A stretch of DNA of 64,000 bases from Agriotes lineatus. Lineage: Eukaryota > Arthropoda > Insecta > Coleoptera > Elateridae. Each line of letters begins with the position of its first letter. Within the stretch, counting starts at the first letter, position 1. This document shows positions 54,785 through 64,000 of the stretch, one piece after another. Below the pieces are notes generated by a model that saw only the letters and a program-made list of their open reading frames with translations, made no database searches and had not been told where the DNA came from. The translations under genes and the position numbers were made by a program. The stretch is taken from positions 21,431,090 to 21,495,089 of the forward strand of contig OW679200.1 of the NCBI GenBank assembly GCA_940337035.1, written 5' to 3'.

Positions 54785-57053
54785 CATTGGCGTAACTAGG
54801 ATTTTTGGCTGGGGAGGGCCAGGCCCCCCAACCAACCATCGTCAATACCTATGTATACCTATGAAGACATGAATTTATGTACATACAAAACTTTTTCGCA
54901 TACATTTATATGCATGTTCTTTGACGCTGTTATACGACGGTAGCCCCGTAAATTTCTGTAATCTAATAAAAGAAAAGTTTTGTAGCCAAAATTTGTTTTT
55001 ATTATTTTTCATCAAAATATTTTCCCTTAAACTTGCATTCGGTAAAACCAATTTTCAAAACAAATTCCACTCGTCTTGAGTCAATAGAGAAACAAGGTTT
55101 TTGAAGCATTCCACAGCATCTTCGGAAGTTCAAAATCGTACACCACGCATTTTATCCTTTAATGGAGGAGATAGAAAGTAATCGGAAGGTGATAGGTCGG
55201 AACTGTATGGGGGACAACTTCACAATTTTAACCTGGAAGTCTCTAAAAGTTATTTAGTTTGATATGCGGTATGACTAATACCATTGTCATGGTGCAGAAC
55301 GATCTCACTCCTTGGGCGCTGTAAACGAGCTTTTTGAATAACGCTTGGCAGCCATACTGTTGTGTACCATTCTGCAGTAACCGTGCGTCTATTTTCAAGA
55401 ACGACAGTTGCGATAAGTCCTGATTTCGAGAAGAAGCAAGCAATCATTTTCTTGCCAACTCTTCGAGATCTCTTCATTTTAACTGGATTAGGATCTGTTG
55501 GAAGCATCCAATGTACAGACTGTCGCTTAGATTCGAGTTCAAATGCATATATCCAGCTTTCGTCACCAGTTATGATGTAAACTGCTTTATATCTACCTTC
55601 ATCATATTTCTTTTACCAATCCACATGCTGTTGTTGTGTTTCTGTTAAACTGTGTGGTATCCACCCACAACAGCCTTTTCTTACACCCAAATGATTATGT
55701 AAAATCTTGTTTATTGCAGTCATGTCAATGTCCAAGACGCACAGCGTTTATGTTCGTATTGATAACTGCAGAAATTGGTTCTTCTCAAAAATCGTCACTA
55801 ACTGAAACTCGTTCAAATTTAAATTCATTAAACCAACAATAGACAGTCCTCTGATGCGAAGGCACTTGGTCACCAAAGGAGCACGAAGTCATCCACAACT
55901 TTCTTTCTGAGATATGGAACTTTTAAAAGCATAGCAAATCATGGCCCTAAAATTCTCTCTCGTTAAATTCATTTCAAAATTAACTATGTAATAACTGTTG
56001 CAATTATCAAAACTAAATTTGAACTGTTAAACTAGAAAACAACAAACATTTGTTTCATAGCAAGTTTTATTTCCATGGTGCACTTGATTTGTTGCTTTGC
56101 AGAAATTATGGGTGCTACCCTCGTAATACTATTTGTCTGAGTAGCATATTAATAAATTATTTCTCGGTTCATAAAAAATGTATAGATTACTTCTTGCAAC
56201 TCAATGAGGTTGGCGGTAAAAAATATTATTCCAGGAGAAACAGATTTTTTTGGGAAACAACAATTGGTTTCCATTTACACGTTTTTTAGCCACAATTTTT
56301 AGTTTTTCTCAGTATCGTCGAAGCAAATACTTTCTTCAAAACATCAATATCCTCTTAATTGTTATTGTGATTTCTCTTTGTTCTGTCTTGGGCTAGCAAC
56401 TGTGGAAATTCAAGCACCACAAAATTTACTTTGCTTACATAGAACACTATTAAACATAAAATTCTGGATCGTACTCTTAAAAGCTATAAACTCAACTCTT
56501 TAGGCCAGGCAAACATCCAAATAGCAAGTCACCGTAAGTCTGAACTGGTTGAGCCTATAATAGCTAGCTAGCTGTATGGGTCCAGGGAGTAGTTAACGAT
56601 GCACTCAAGTTATCAGCTCATTTAGTTACCCGCATATGAAATAATTGCAATTATATTTTTCTGTGCACATAAATTGGTTCTTTATTTATAGAAAACTTAA
56701 GAGAAACTAACTAAAATAGTGCACAATTATCTACAAAAAATATTCAGACGAAAACAGTTTCTTCAAAGTAAGTATTAGTTAACTAATAATGTTACCTTTG
56801 CATATTATTATTCATTAGAACCATCCGTCCAACAAATGGTATTTATACTATAATGTTCTTAAGCCAAAAAAGGTAATAAAGCCAGAAAATGTAAGAACGT
56901 GTGGGGTTTGATAACCAACCCCTTAGTTTAAATGGGTTAATAATAATAAAAACAGATTTTTAAATTTATTTAACTTCTATTTTTCTGGGGTGGGCCAGAC
57001 TGCACTCTGGGGAGGGCCTGGCCCCCCTGGACCCCCCGCTAGTTACGCCAATG
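54785..57053. mobile_element. hAT-type element with 8-bp target duplication, containing a mariner remnant
   Basis: Ends read CATTGGCGTAACTAG in inverted orientation, close to the CAGTGGCGTAACTAG signature of many hAT elements. AAACTAAT stands outside both ends (54777-54784 and 57054-57061), a perfect 8-bp duplication. Just inside, both tips are G-rich (CTGGGGAGGGCCAGGCCCCC and CTGGGGAGGGCCTGGCCCCC). The 2269-bp interior holds a degenerate mariner (about 55060-55985) but no hAT transposase, so it is a non-autonomous copy that either captured or was hit by the mariner. Confidence 0.9.
55060..55985 (-). pseudogene. Mariner transposase (DD34D), inactivated
   Basis: Minus strand. It begins MNLTRENFRAMICYAFKSS, then WIPHSLTETQQQHVDW, TGDESWIYAFE (first Asp), KKMIACFFSKSGLIATVV, NRRTVTAEWYTTVWLP, LHHDNGISHTAYQT (second Asp) and CPPYSSDLSPSDYF (third Asp), ending near GVRF and TSEDAVECFKN. 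There are 34 residues between the second and third Asp, the classical mariner spacing. Stops occur between these last two motifs (TAA and TGA), in the linker and in the N-terminal half, with small indels. Similar proteins are often annotated as SETMAR-like in insects. It lies inside the hAT element. Its own inverted repeats were not identified. Confidence 0.85.
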
Positions 57054-57061
57054 AAACTAAT

Positions 57062-57511
57062 CTCTCTAGACAATTCATATGATATTTGAAGGTCATCAAG
57101 ACAGCAATAACGGGTAAAATCAATGCTAGAGTAAAAAGATCAGAAGACGATAATTGGGTAGGGAAGTTTTCAGAAGATATTGAAGGTGGCAATGGTAAGA
57201 GAATGATATAATTTTGTGTGCAATATGCATTAAAGCCCACAAATACTTTTTGTACGCGTAGAAAAGACCTTCTGTGCAACACAGGTTTATGATTGACTAT
57301 ATTATCATAAAACAAAAGCCGAACTGCCCATCACCTTGTAGTATCCAAATTGGTATATCACTTTGCGAGTTGTCAAAAGTAGAAAAACAAGTCAACAAAA
57401 CGTTACAAAGGTGCCATATACAAAATAGCAGTGAAAACGTTAGGTGAATATAAACATTACAAAATTTTATTGAAGAGAGACAGAAATTACTATACCTAGT
57501 ACATTCCTAAC
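57062..57511. other. AT-rich stretch without recognised features
   Basis: No firm feature. The last 180 bp before the next ORF could belong to the same decayed element as that ORF. Confidence 0.4.
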
Positions 57512-57694
57512 ATGAAAATTCGACCAAAAAACAATGCAGAATACAAAAACAAAAATAGAGAACTGCGATGCTACTCAAAGATAGAAAAGAATGAATTTTG
57601 GGAACAAAATTTTGATCAAACTGAATCTTATATGAGAAGCACACAGTCATCAAAAACATGGCAAACCAAAAAAATGTATCTTTGTCTTCATTAA
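57512..57694 (+). pseudogene. Possible LINE fragment (endonuclease/RT linker region)
   Basis: 60 residues from an ATG, including YKNKNRELRCYSKIEKNEFW and RSTQSSKTWQTKK. The pattern of basic residues around a KxxFW...SKTW core resembles the linker between endonuclease and reverse transcriptase in RTE/Jockey-type LINEs. No catalytic motif is present, so this assignment is tentative and chance is possible. Confidence 0.3.
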
Positions 57695-59178
57695 TTGGTA
57701 TGAATAAGCGAAGAGCAAACTACGATTCTTTACAAACACTGACAGAACACCGTGTCTGCTATAGATTTAAATAAAATTACAAATATACCAAAAGAACTGT
57801 CTTTAACACGCGACCATTAACCGGCATGAAAGTCCGGTGTCTCGATTTGACGCATCAAAGTCCGGTTTCGCATTTTGTATCAAGTTACCTTGAAATCGAA
57901 CCTGGGAACTGCTGTGTAGCAGATTGGCCTCGTCATGTATTGAGTCATCCGTTGATTGACTCATATGGAAATTTTCCAGGAATACTCCAGCGAGAAAAAA
58001 CCCTGCCGTCTTCCTTGCGGCTGACGTCACGGCACCAAATAAACACAAAACCCTTGTCGGTCTAGTAAAATCGTACTTACTCAGTGCATGGCTATTTTGC
58101 ACTTTACTGCGTGGCTTCAGCAGCTTTATTTAAAACGCCGCAAACGAAAATAACTTCGAGTGGCTCATAAACGTGTGGCTTTGAGCTAAGTCCGCTAGCA
58201 ACCACCCCCGCAAATGCCGTTGACTTTCCGCAGCAACCTTAATTTAAGAAAAATAGAAGCTGCGCGATATACTGTACCAGTACAATAATTATTCTTTTCT
58301 ACAAAGGTTTTGATGTTACGTGACGTTTGGCTGCGACTCTGAACTTCCATGTATGCTCCAATTTTGTTACTAAGGCTTGATTGCATATTTTCCACGCTTC
58401 TGCTCTGTAGGAAAACTTTAAAAGTAAGATAATAATTGACTCGGACTGATTGAAACGGCCCTTAGAACTATCGGGCACGTAACATTGAAATTATATGTTT
58501 CAACTTTCTACTCAAATAAAAACCAATCAGCTCAGAAGTAGTCCAATACCAATACATATTAGATTTCAAATACACACACTAACACAATAAAGAATACAGA
58601 ATCAAACAAAATAGGGTCAATAACTGAAATACATTTATATTTAAACAATAACAACAAGACACCAAAGTAACTGTTTTTATACGAAAAAATTCAACTGCAT
58701 GAAAGTCCTTCTACGCGAGCGGTATTTTGCTGCGTATCGGGCTGTAATATGATTTTGCCGCTTAGGGGTGCCGTAATGCACCTCTATAATACGAGCATGC
58801 TTGTCAGCCATATTGAATCACATCACAAAAGCGGCAAATTCAAAAACTTAGTTACTTTTTAGAAAATGAAAATATGTTAATGTCTATACGTTTAATAGTA
58901 CTAATTCGAGGCTGAACAACCGGTCGTGCTCGAAGATTTTGAAATCTGAAAAACAGAAAAGACCGTAAATAGTTCATTCAAAAATGGATCAATGTTTTGG
59001 GCTTACCTTATATTCAAAAAAAGTATTCCTTAGTGTTGAAATAGACTGATTTTTTTATAAAGAATATGAGAGGCAACGCATAAAATGCAAAAAGACACAG
59101 AAAAACGAACACAGTTGGCAACTCAAAGACGAGGTTAGAAGCTAGAACAGCGAGCATAGATAATATAACCCACAACGA
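57695..59178. other. Mixed-composition stretch without recognised genes
   Basis: 57800-58190 is richer in GC, with a CRE-type GCTGACGTCACGG at about 58020. Open frames there on both strands (plus 57826-58065, minus 57803-58102) overlap and match nothing recognised. 58690-58830 is again GC-richer. It could include regulatory DNA, but I have no support beyond composition. Confidence 0.35.
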
Positions 59179-59782
59179 GTGAACTGTTTGACGTTGTATG
59201 GTTATGTTTTGGTTGCATCATTGCCACCAACATGTAAACGCGAAAGTACTGTGATGCAAGATTTTATGCAACTTGTGCGACATGCGTCTGCTTGTATTAT
59301 AGAGGGCTCTAGGATGCCGTATGACTTTACAAGTTTTAACCATGGCTCCAAAAACGTATATTGGTTTGAGACGCAAGTTGATTCTATATACTGTAATGCC
59401 GTGCAAGCTGTTATTTTTGCTACTTTCAAAAAGTAAAAAGAACCAGCCTTTAATAATTGCGTGTAGATACGGAAATTTACAGTTTTGCACTTTTGCACGA
59501 TGTTCTACGTTACTATAAGGCGGAGGCTGGATATTTGTTGTCGTCCGTTTCCAGGAATTGTGGCACTTTGCCAAAGACACTGTTCGCGTGTATGTAAACT
59601 GCTGTTTTCAGGGTCCACGATACTACGCTAAAATCAGCTCTGGAAGTCGTTGTGTAATTTCAGCGACTCGCACTAATGCACCTTGCACAGTGGCACAATT
59701 TGACAATACAAATGACTACAGTGCCCATTGCAGGTGTCTGACAACATATTATCCTCCTTCTGCACGAACGTGTCACACTTAA
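59179..59782 (+). other. Coding-like block, unrecognised
   Basis: Two plus-strand frames: 59179-59436 (85 codons) and 59558-59782 (74 codons, no ATG). The latter is preceded internally by an acceptor-like TGCTGTTTTCAG at 59602-59613 and then reads PRYYAKISSGSRCVISATRT, with six Cys before the TAA. It could be a terminal exon of a small Cys-containing protein or a mobile-element piece. The minus strand is also open over 59202-59580, so strand is uncertain. Confidence 0.25.
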
Positions 59783-59958
59783 TGTTTGTTTTGCGCTTTA
59801 ATACAGTAACTTCCGGCAACTCTTGCAACAACTGTACACATAGCACCGCGGTTTACTCTGCCGAATGTGTGCATATTGGCGCTTAAGGTACATCTATTCA
59901 AATTCGAATATTACAATGTAAACCTGCTCGAACTGGTTATATACGTAAATATTAATGA

Positions 59959-60159
59959 TTAGAAATAAGCTCCACTGTAGCTGCTCACACCCCTAAGCCC
60001 ATTTGTAAATGTATGCTCAGCTGCGGTTGATTTTGTGATGCGTTTGTGTTTGCAATCGCCTTTATGCTCTTGAAGCCTTAGATCAATGGAATGACCAGTC
60101 TGTCCAATGTAACTGGAGCCGTAAGAGCAAGGAATATGATATACAATACGAACCACCAA
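59959..60159 (-). pseudogene. Penelope-like GIY-YIG endonuclease fragment
   Basis: Minus strand, 66 codons: VYHIPCSYGSSYIGQTGHSI is the GIY-YIG core (Y...YIGQTG), followed by DLRLQEHKGDCKH with the catalytic Arg, then KSTAAEHTFTNG with the conserved AEH. This is the typical C-terminal endonuclease of Penelope-like retroelements. The upstream frame is closed by TGA-TGA near 60170 and no reverse transcriptase is visible, so it is a remnant. Its pattern differs from the 37564-37843 fragment, indicating a different Penelope lineage. Confidence 0.8.
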
Positions 60160-60300
60160 AGAAAATAGTCATCACGTGGATCCTTACTCGGGTTCACAAG
60201 ATGCAAGATACATTTAGCCAGAGAAGGATAGGCGTTCATCTACAAAGACAATGCGGTCTAAGCCGAAATTTGTCGAAAGGCGTCGAACGCGGGAATACAA

Positions 60301-62418
60301 TTTAAGATTTTCTATTAGTAGATGGCACATTGCATTTGTAAATAAAATGATTTTGTCAACTAGCTCTAGGTAACATAGCTTTTGTAATACCGTTGAAGTT
60401 CATTCGAATCAATATTGATAGGGACGCTAAGGATGGAGCACCCCAATAACAAAAAATATTAATTTTTGTATTGATATAATGATAGGGAACTTACTGGTCT
60501 TCCTAAATTCACCCATTTTTTTACATAAACCGTTTTGGAACAAAATACATTTCGATGTAATCACGTCTCATACTTTCCAATTTAATGTAGCTATGTCAAA
60601 TGGTGGATACCGGTATTGGTGCCACGCATTCGTGATAAAAAAAGATTTATTTATTATAAATCTGCCTACATGTCACATTATTCACAGGCAGACTTTGCTA
60701 ACATTCAACTAACGTACGATCTTGGATCCAGTAATTCTATCACCTACATTAGAAAACTTTTTGTGACTTCAAGAGATAATTGTTTATTTCTTTAATATAA
60801 ATTTTTACTTTAATGCCTAAAATTATTTTTTTCTTTAAAATAACTAAAATATTTGGGCGATTGAAATAAATGTATCTTTTTACAGCTAGTTGGTTACAGT
60901 TTATACTTAAAATGTATCTTAAGTGCTCTTATAATTTTACTAAATTAATATAACTTATCTTCTGTTTTGTTCTTAACAGAATTCCGAAAAAGTTAAAAAA
61001 ATATTATATCAAACTTTGTGTTGACAAAGAACAACTTTATAGGATGTTCATAGGAATTTTTTGGCTTATTTTGGGGTTTCCAATGGCCCCTTAAAATATT
61101 ACTAAAGACTACCTTGTATAATACATTCACCATACTAAAATTCTAAAATAACACAAACTACTAGAAAATTATAGCGAGTGTTAACTATCGATTCTGGCCA
61201 TAGGGATTTAATATGAGAAATAGTTTTTGCATAGTTTCTGCTATATATTTTACAGCAAATATATCTCTCACATTTTCAAGGCTAACGCCAGAGTAAAATG
61301 TTTTATGTACAATTGTACACCCTTTCTTCAATAGAATAGCTGTTCATGGTTACAACACAGCTTATAACACGACCTAATAAAGCCGTCAACATGACATTAA
61401 ATAAAAATATTTCATGATAATTCATAAATATACATAATATTTTAAATGGCTCTATTTGGTGGTTATCAAACAACTGGTATTCCCTATCACATATTTGGTA
61501 ATTATCACTCGATATATATTTCAGTATTTAAATGCGTTATATCCGTGCTTGATTAATAGAATTAAATTATGAATTATCAATAGTAATATAACAAGGGCGA
61601 GACATACTTACCGATAAATTTGCACACACTAAGGGTCGAGTGCTAGTTGCAATGAAAACTGTCCCAAGGGTTGCCCTAGTTTTCTAAGGGCAACCAGCAC
61701 GATGACTCTTGGCACGAGCAAAATTATATGTAAGTGTGTTGCCCGCGTTTATATTTTGGAGATTATTACGTGAAACCCGTACACGAATTATGATTAAAAA
61801 TTGATCTAACAATGCCAAAAAACTCAAGTGGCTTGTTTCTTGCATTTCTATTTCTAATTATGACACCATCCACGGGGTCGATAATCATCCCTAGGGCGTT
61901 TATCGCATGGTAAGCAGCCCACGGGCGCTTATCAGGTAATCAGTTCGGGATTGGTCGATTTTCAAAAAATGCATGGTTTTCATTGGCTGATATCAGTCAT
62001 CTGACAGTTGTGTGTAATATCTTAGAAAGCTTTCTCAGTCTATTTTAATGTAGAGGAGAAATAGAATCTTTGTGAAAACCAAACAAAATGTGTAAGAAAC
62101 TGCAGTCTAACATTAATTTTGTTGAAGACTGGGATTAACTAATGCTTGTCAAAATAGAAACGAGAGAGTAACATAATTTTTACAGTCATGTAAAATACGA
62201 GTTTTCGCTTTCAACATCGGTATTTTGCGGCGATTGCAAACGACTCCCGTGGAATCTTCTACAAATTAAAAACTACCCAAAGCCATTAAATGAGCAGACA
62301 CGGCAGGCACCCACTTCAGCGTACAACTTCAGACCGTCTCGTCGTCGCTGAAAGTAGGAAACGCAATCCATATGCTGCACTTGTGCATTTCACTTCGCTG
62401 AAATCTTGCTAAGATAAG
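60301..62418. other. AT-rich stretch with a few small inverted motifs
   Basis: A perfect 9-bp stem (GGTTGCCCT ... AGGGCAACC, 61674-61699) lies in a locally GC-rich patch with a minus-strand donor-like CGGTAAGTATG (about 61615). At about 61890-61940 GGGCGTTTATCGCATGG and GGGCGCTTATCAGG are imperfect direct repeats. No gene supported. Confidence 0.4.
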
Positions 62419-62565
62419 TATTTAAAAACCCACCTGCTAGTAAATTGAACGCGAAGCGAACAGTGACATTTATGTGTGTCCTCGCTAAGTTTCCTGATAT
62501 TCAAGCAGCTGGTTGAAACCGCAGTACCAATTTTCCAGTTCTGCAATTTGCTTCATTGCAAATTG
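62419..62565 (+). promoter_or_regulatory. Candidate TATA promoter and non-coding first exon
   Basis: AGTATTTAAAAACC (TATA-like, about 62418-62430) is followed about 40 bp later by an initiator-like AACAGTGAC (62459-62467). A strong donor GGTAAGTTCTT stands at about 62565. The intervening sequence has no long ORF. Spacing from TATA to initiator is longer than the usual 25-33 bp, and no later exon is recognised. Speculative. Confidence 0.2.
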
Positions 62566-62689
62566 GTAAGTTCTTAATTTAATATAGAAAAAGTTACTGT
62601 ATCACAACAAAACAAATATGTACTCCATGTAATTCCTGCTTAACTTTATAGTATCTCGTACACTGGTAGTAAATAATTCTAGATCTTTC

Positions 62690-63190
62690 AATAAAATTTT
62701 ATTCGTCTGAAAATCACCTTTCCACAACGCTTTTGGACATAAGTATCAATAGTAATCTGAAGGAATAGGATCTGGAGAATAAAGAAAATGGTCGAGAATA
62801 ATTTATTAATTTATTGCAATGCAACAAGTGCATGTGAGAAGCTGCATTGTCCTGCAAAAAAAAACACATCTTTACTGTGACGTTTCTCCATAATTTTTTT
62901 GAAGTTCTTTATACCATCACTGCTCGAAGTAATTTCTCAGAATAATTTCGTTTTTGCAAAAAAAAAGCTGAAGCAAAAGTCTTTTCCGTAGTTTTCGAAA
63001 CAGCAAATTTCTCTGGGCGGAGGAATTACAAGTTTTCTTTCGTTTGGCGATTCTATTAATGAATCCAGGTTTCGTCTACAGCTACAGTACGATCCAAAAC
63101 GTTGTAATAATCATTCTAAAAATGGCACAAAGCCCTGAGCCCTTTTGGGTTAACTTTAGGCATTTGCAAATCTACCTAATAGATCATTTT
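62690..63190 (-). pseudogene. Degenerate mariner transposase fragment
   Basis: Minus strand, order preserved: VPKVNPKGLRALCHF (about 63165-63125), VLDRTVAVDETWIH (first Asp, about 63107-63066), SEKLLRAVMV (about 62940), FLQDNAASHMHLL (second Asp, about 62865-62825) and LDHFLYSPDPIPSDYY (third Asp, about 62796-62749), followed by KALWKGDFQTNK. Frameshifts and stops separate the pieces. The end near 63230, CAGTAGTCGCCAATAAAGTT, could be a terminal repeat, but no partner was found. Confidence 0.75.
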
Positions 63191-64000
63191 TCCATGCCCA
63201 AATCATGATGCCCGAATAAAAGACACGTACAGTAGTCGCCAATAAAGTTGAGTACACATTTTGATATTTTTTTTAAGTTCCAATTCTCTACAGCTACCTG
63301 TAATTTTTACCTTGATATGCAAATTACAAATTAGCAACGGTATGGTTATAGTATAAATAATAGCATTTACAGACAAGGAATACATAACAACAAAAATGAA
63401 ATTAATATTTTTTAATATCGCAGCTGTTTACAATGACAACGAAAAATGTGACAGTCAATTTAAATGCACAGGTTACTAAAGTATTATTTTAAAAGTTGCG
63501 TTTACATTGGGAAAAAATAGATGTACCCCATTTTTTTTTAAATAACCATACATACGATATATCCAAAGCGTTTACCCAATTCCAAAAATTGACGTTCTAA
63601 CACAGTGTCCATCTCTTCCCATCGTTTTTCTCTATCGACTTCCGGGATACAACTTTTTATAGTAGCATAGGAAAAAATGATTCGTCAACTTATTCAATAT
63701 ATCTACTTAAATACTTTTAACAATAGACACTTTATTACCAACCAATATTTTTCGTAATTAATATCGCTGTCTCCTGTTTCCTTCAGAAATTCAAAACTAT
63801 TAACTATTTTACTGTATGTATTTATTTTGTCCGCGAGAAACTTTCTAGGCTAACTAGATGTCAAAATACTCTTACGGTTATCTTTATATTCATCCCTTTT
63901 AAATTAAATTAATTATTAACTGACATTACTCCCATCAATGCAGACTATCTTCCCATAACTTTCCACCAGGGTAAATTAAAAAAAAATTTGCAGCATCTAC
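63191..64000. other. AT-rich stretch without recognised genes
   Basis: Nothing supported apart from a possible mariner terminus near 63230. Confidence 0.45.

Noticed and set aside
60216..60300. Short minus-strand peptide (RLSTNFGLDRIVFVDERLSF) upstream of the GIY-YIG fragment
   Set aside because: Reads protein-like for about 28 codons but is in another frame, is followed by stops and matches no family I can name.

Overview
The window is nuclear DNA of an arthropod, most likely an insect. It is strongly AT-rich, has no operon structure or bacterial-type gene density, and is full of eukaryotic transposable elements: Tc1/mariner, hAT, R1-like and Jockey-like LINEs, Penelope-like elements, SINEs, MITEs and foldback elements. 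I cannot name the order or species. No complete host gene is visible. The only host-like coding signals are one exon-like block on the minus strand (10758-10930) and two weak promoter/first-exon candidates (near 32280-32594 and 62419-62565), so the window is probably intergenic or deep intronic.

Left part (1-10130). The window opens on an apparently intact mariner-type transposon (3-1459) with 102-bp inverted repeats, TA on both sides and an uninterrupted transposase whose third catalytic Asp lies 41 residues after the second (DD41D by my count). Short repeats follow, then a 115-bp tandem duplication at 2791-3020. A GC-rich block at 5160-6700 carries 110-bp tandem repeats and a 3' module that recurs at 1913-2111. 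Next come a plus-strand LINE tail and a 5'-truncated minus-strand R1-like LINE (6965-10130) with reverse transcriptase and RNase H, broken by stops.

Centre (10130-41700). Here are a MITE with 32-bp inverted repeats (12907-13300), a palindromic repeat (13513-13682), an old element with long inverted termini (13956-15660), a 2.2-kb foldback element with 885-bp arms (19334-21560), a non-autonomous hAT element with a perfect 8-bp target duplication (22291-23750), four copies of a hairpin-bearing repeat family (A-D), a 61-bp tandem array, a tRNA-derived SINE split by a deleted mariner-type element (29945-30790), and a Penelope-like GIY-YIG endonuclease remnant with hammerhead-like motifs and inverted flanks (37363-37955).

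Right part (41700-64000). It holds a degenerate Jockey-like reverse transcriptase lacking the YADD segment, a compact element joining a tRNA-like head, a hammerhead-like motif and a duplicated 98-bp tail between 11-bp direct repeats (47963-48332), three mariner-type transposase pseudogenes (50521-50830, 55060-55985 and 62690-63190), an 81-bp near-perfect palindrome (52086-52166), a hAT-type element with an 8-bp target duplication that encloses the second of those mariners (54785-57053), and another Penelope-like GIY-YIG fragment (59959-60159).

The genes do not form a pathway. What the window records is layered transposition: elements inside elements, internally deleted derivatives probably mobilised in trans, and several hairpin-forming sequences.
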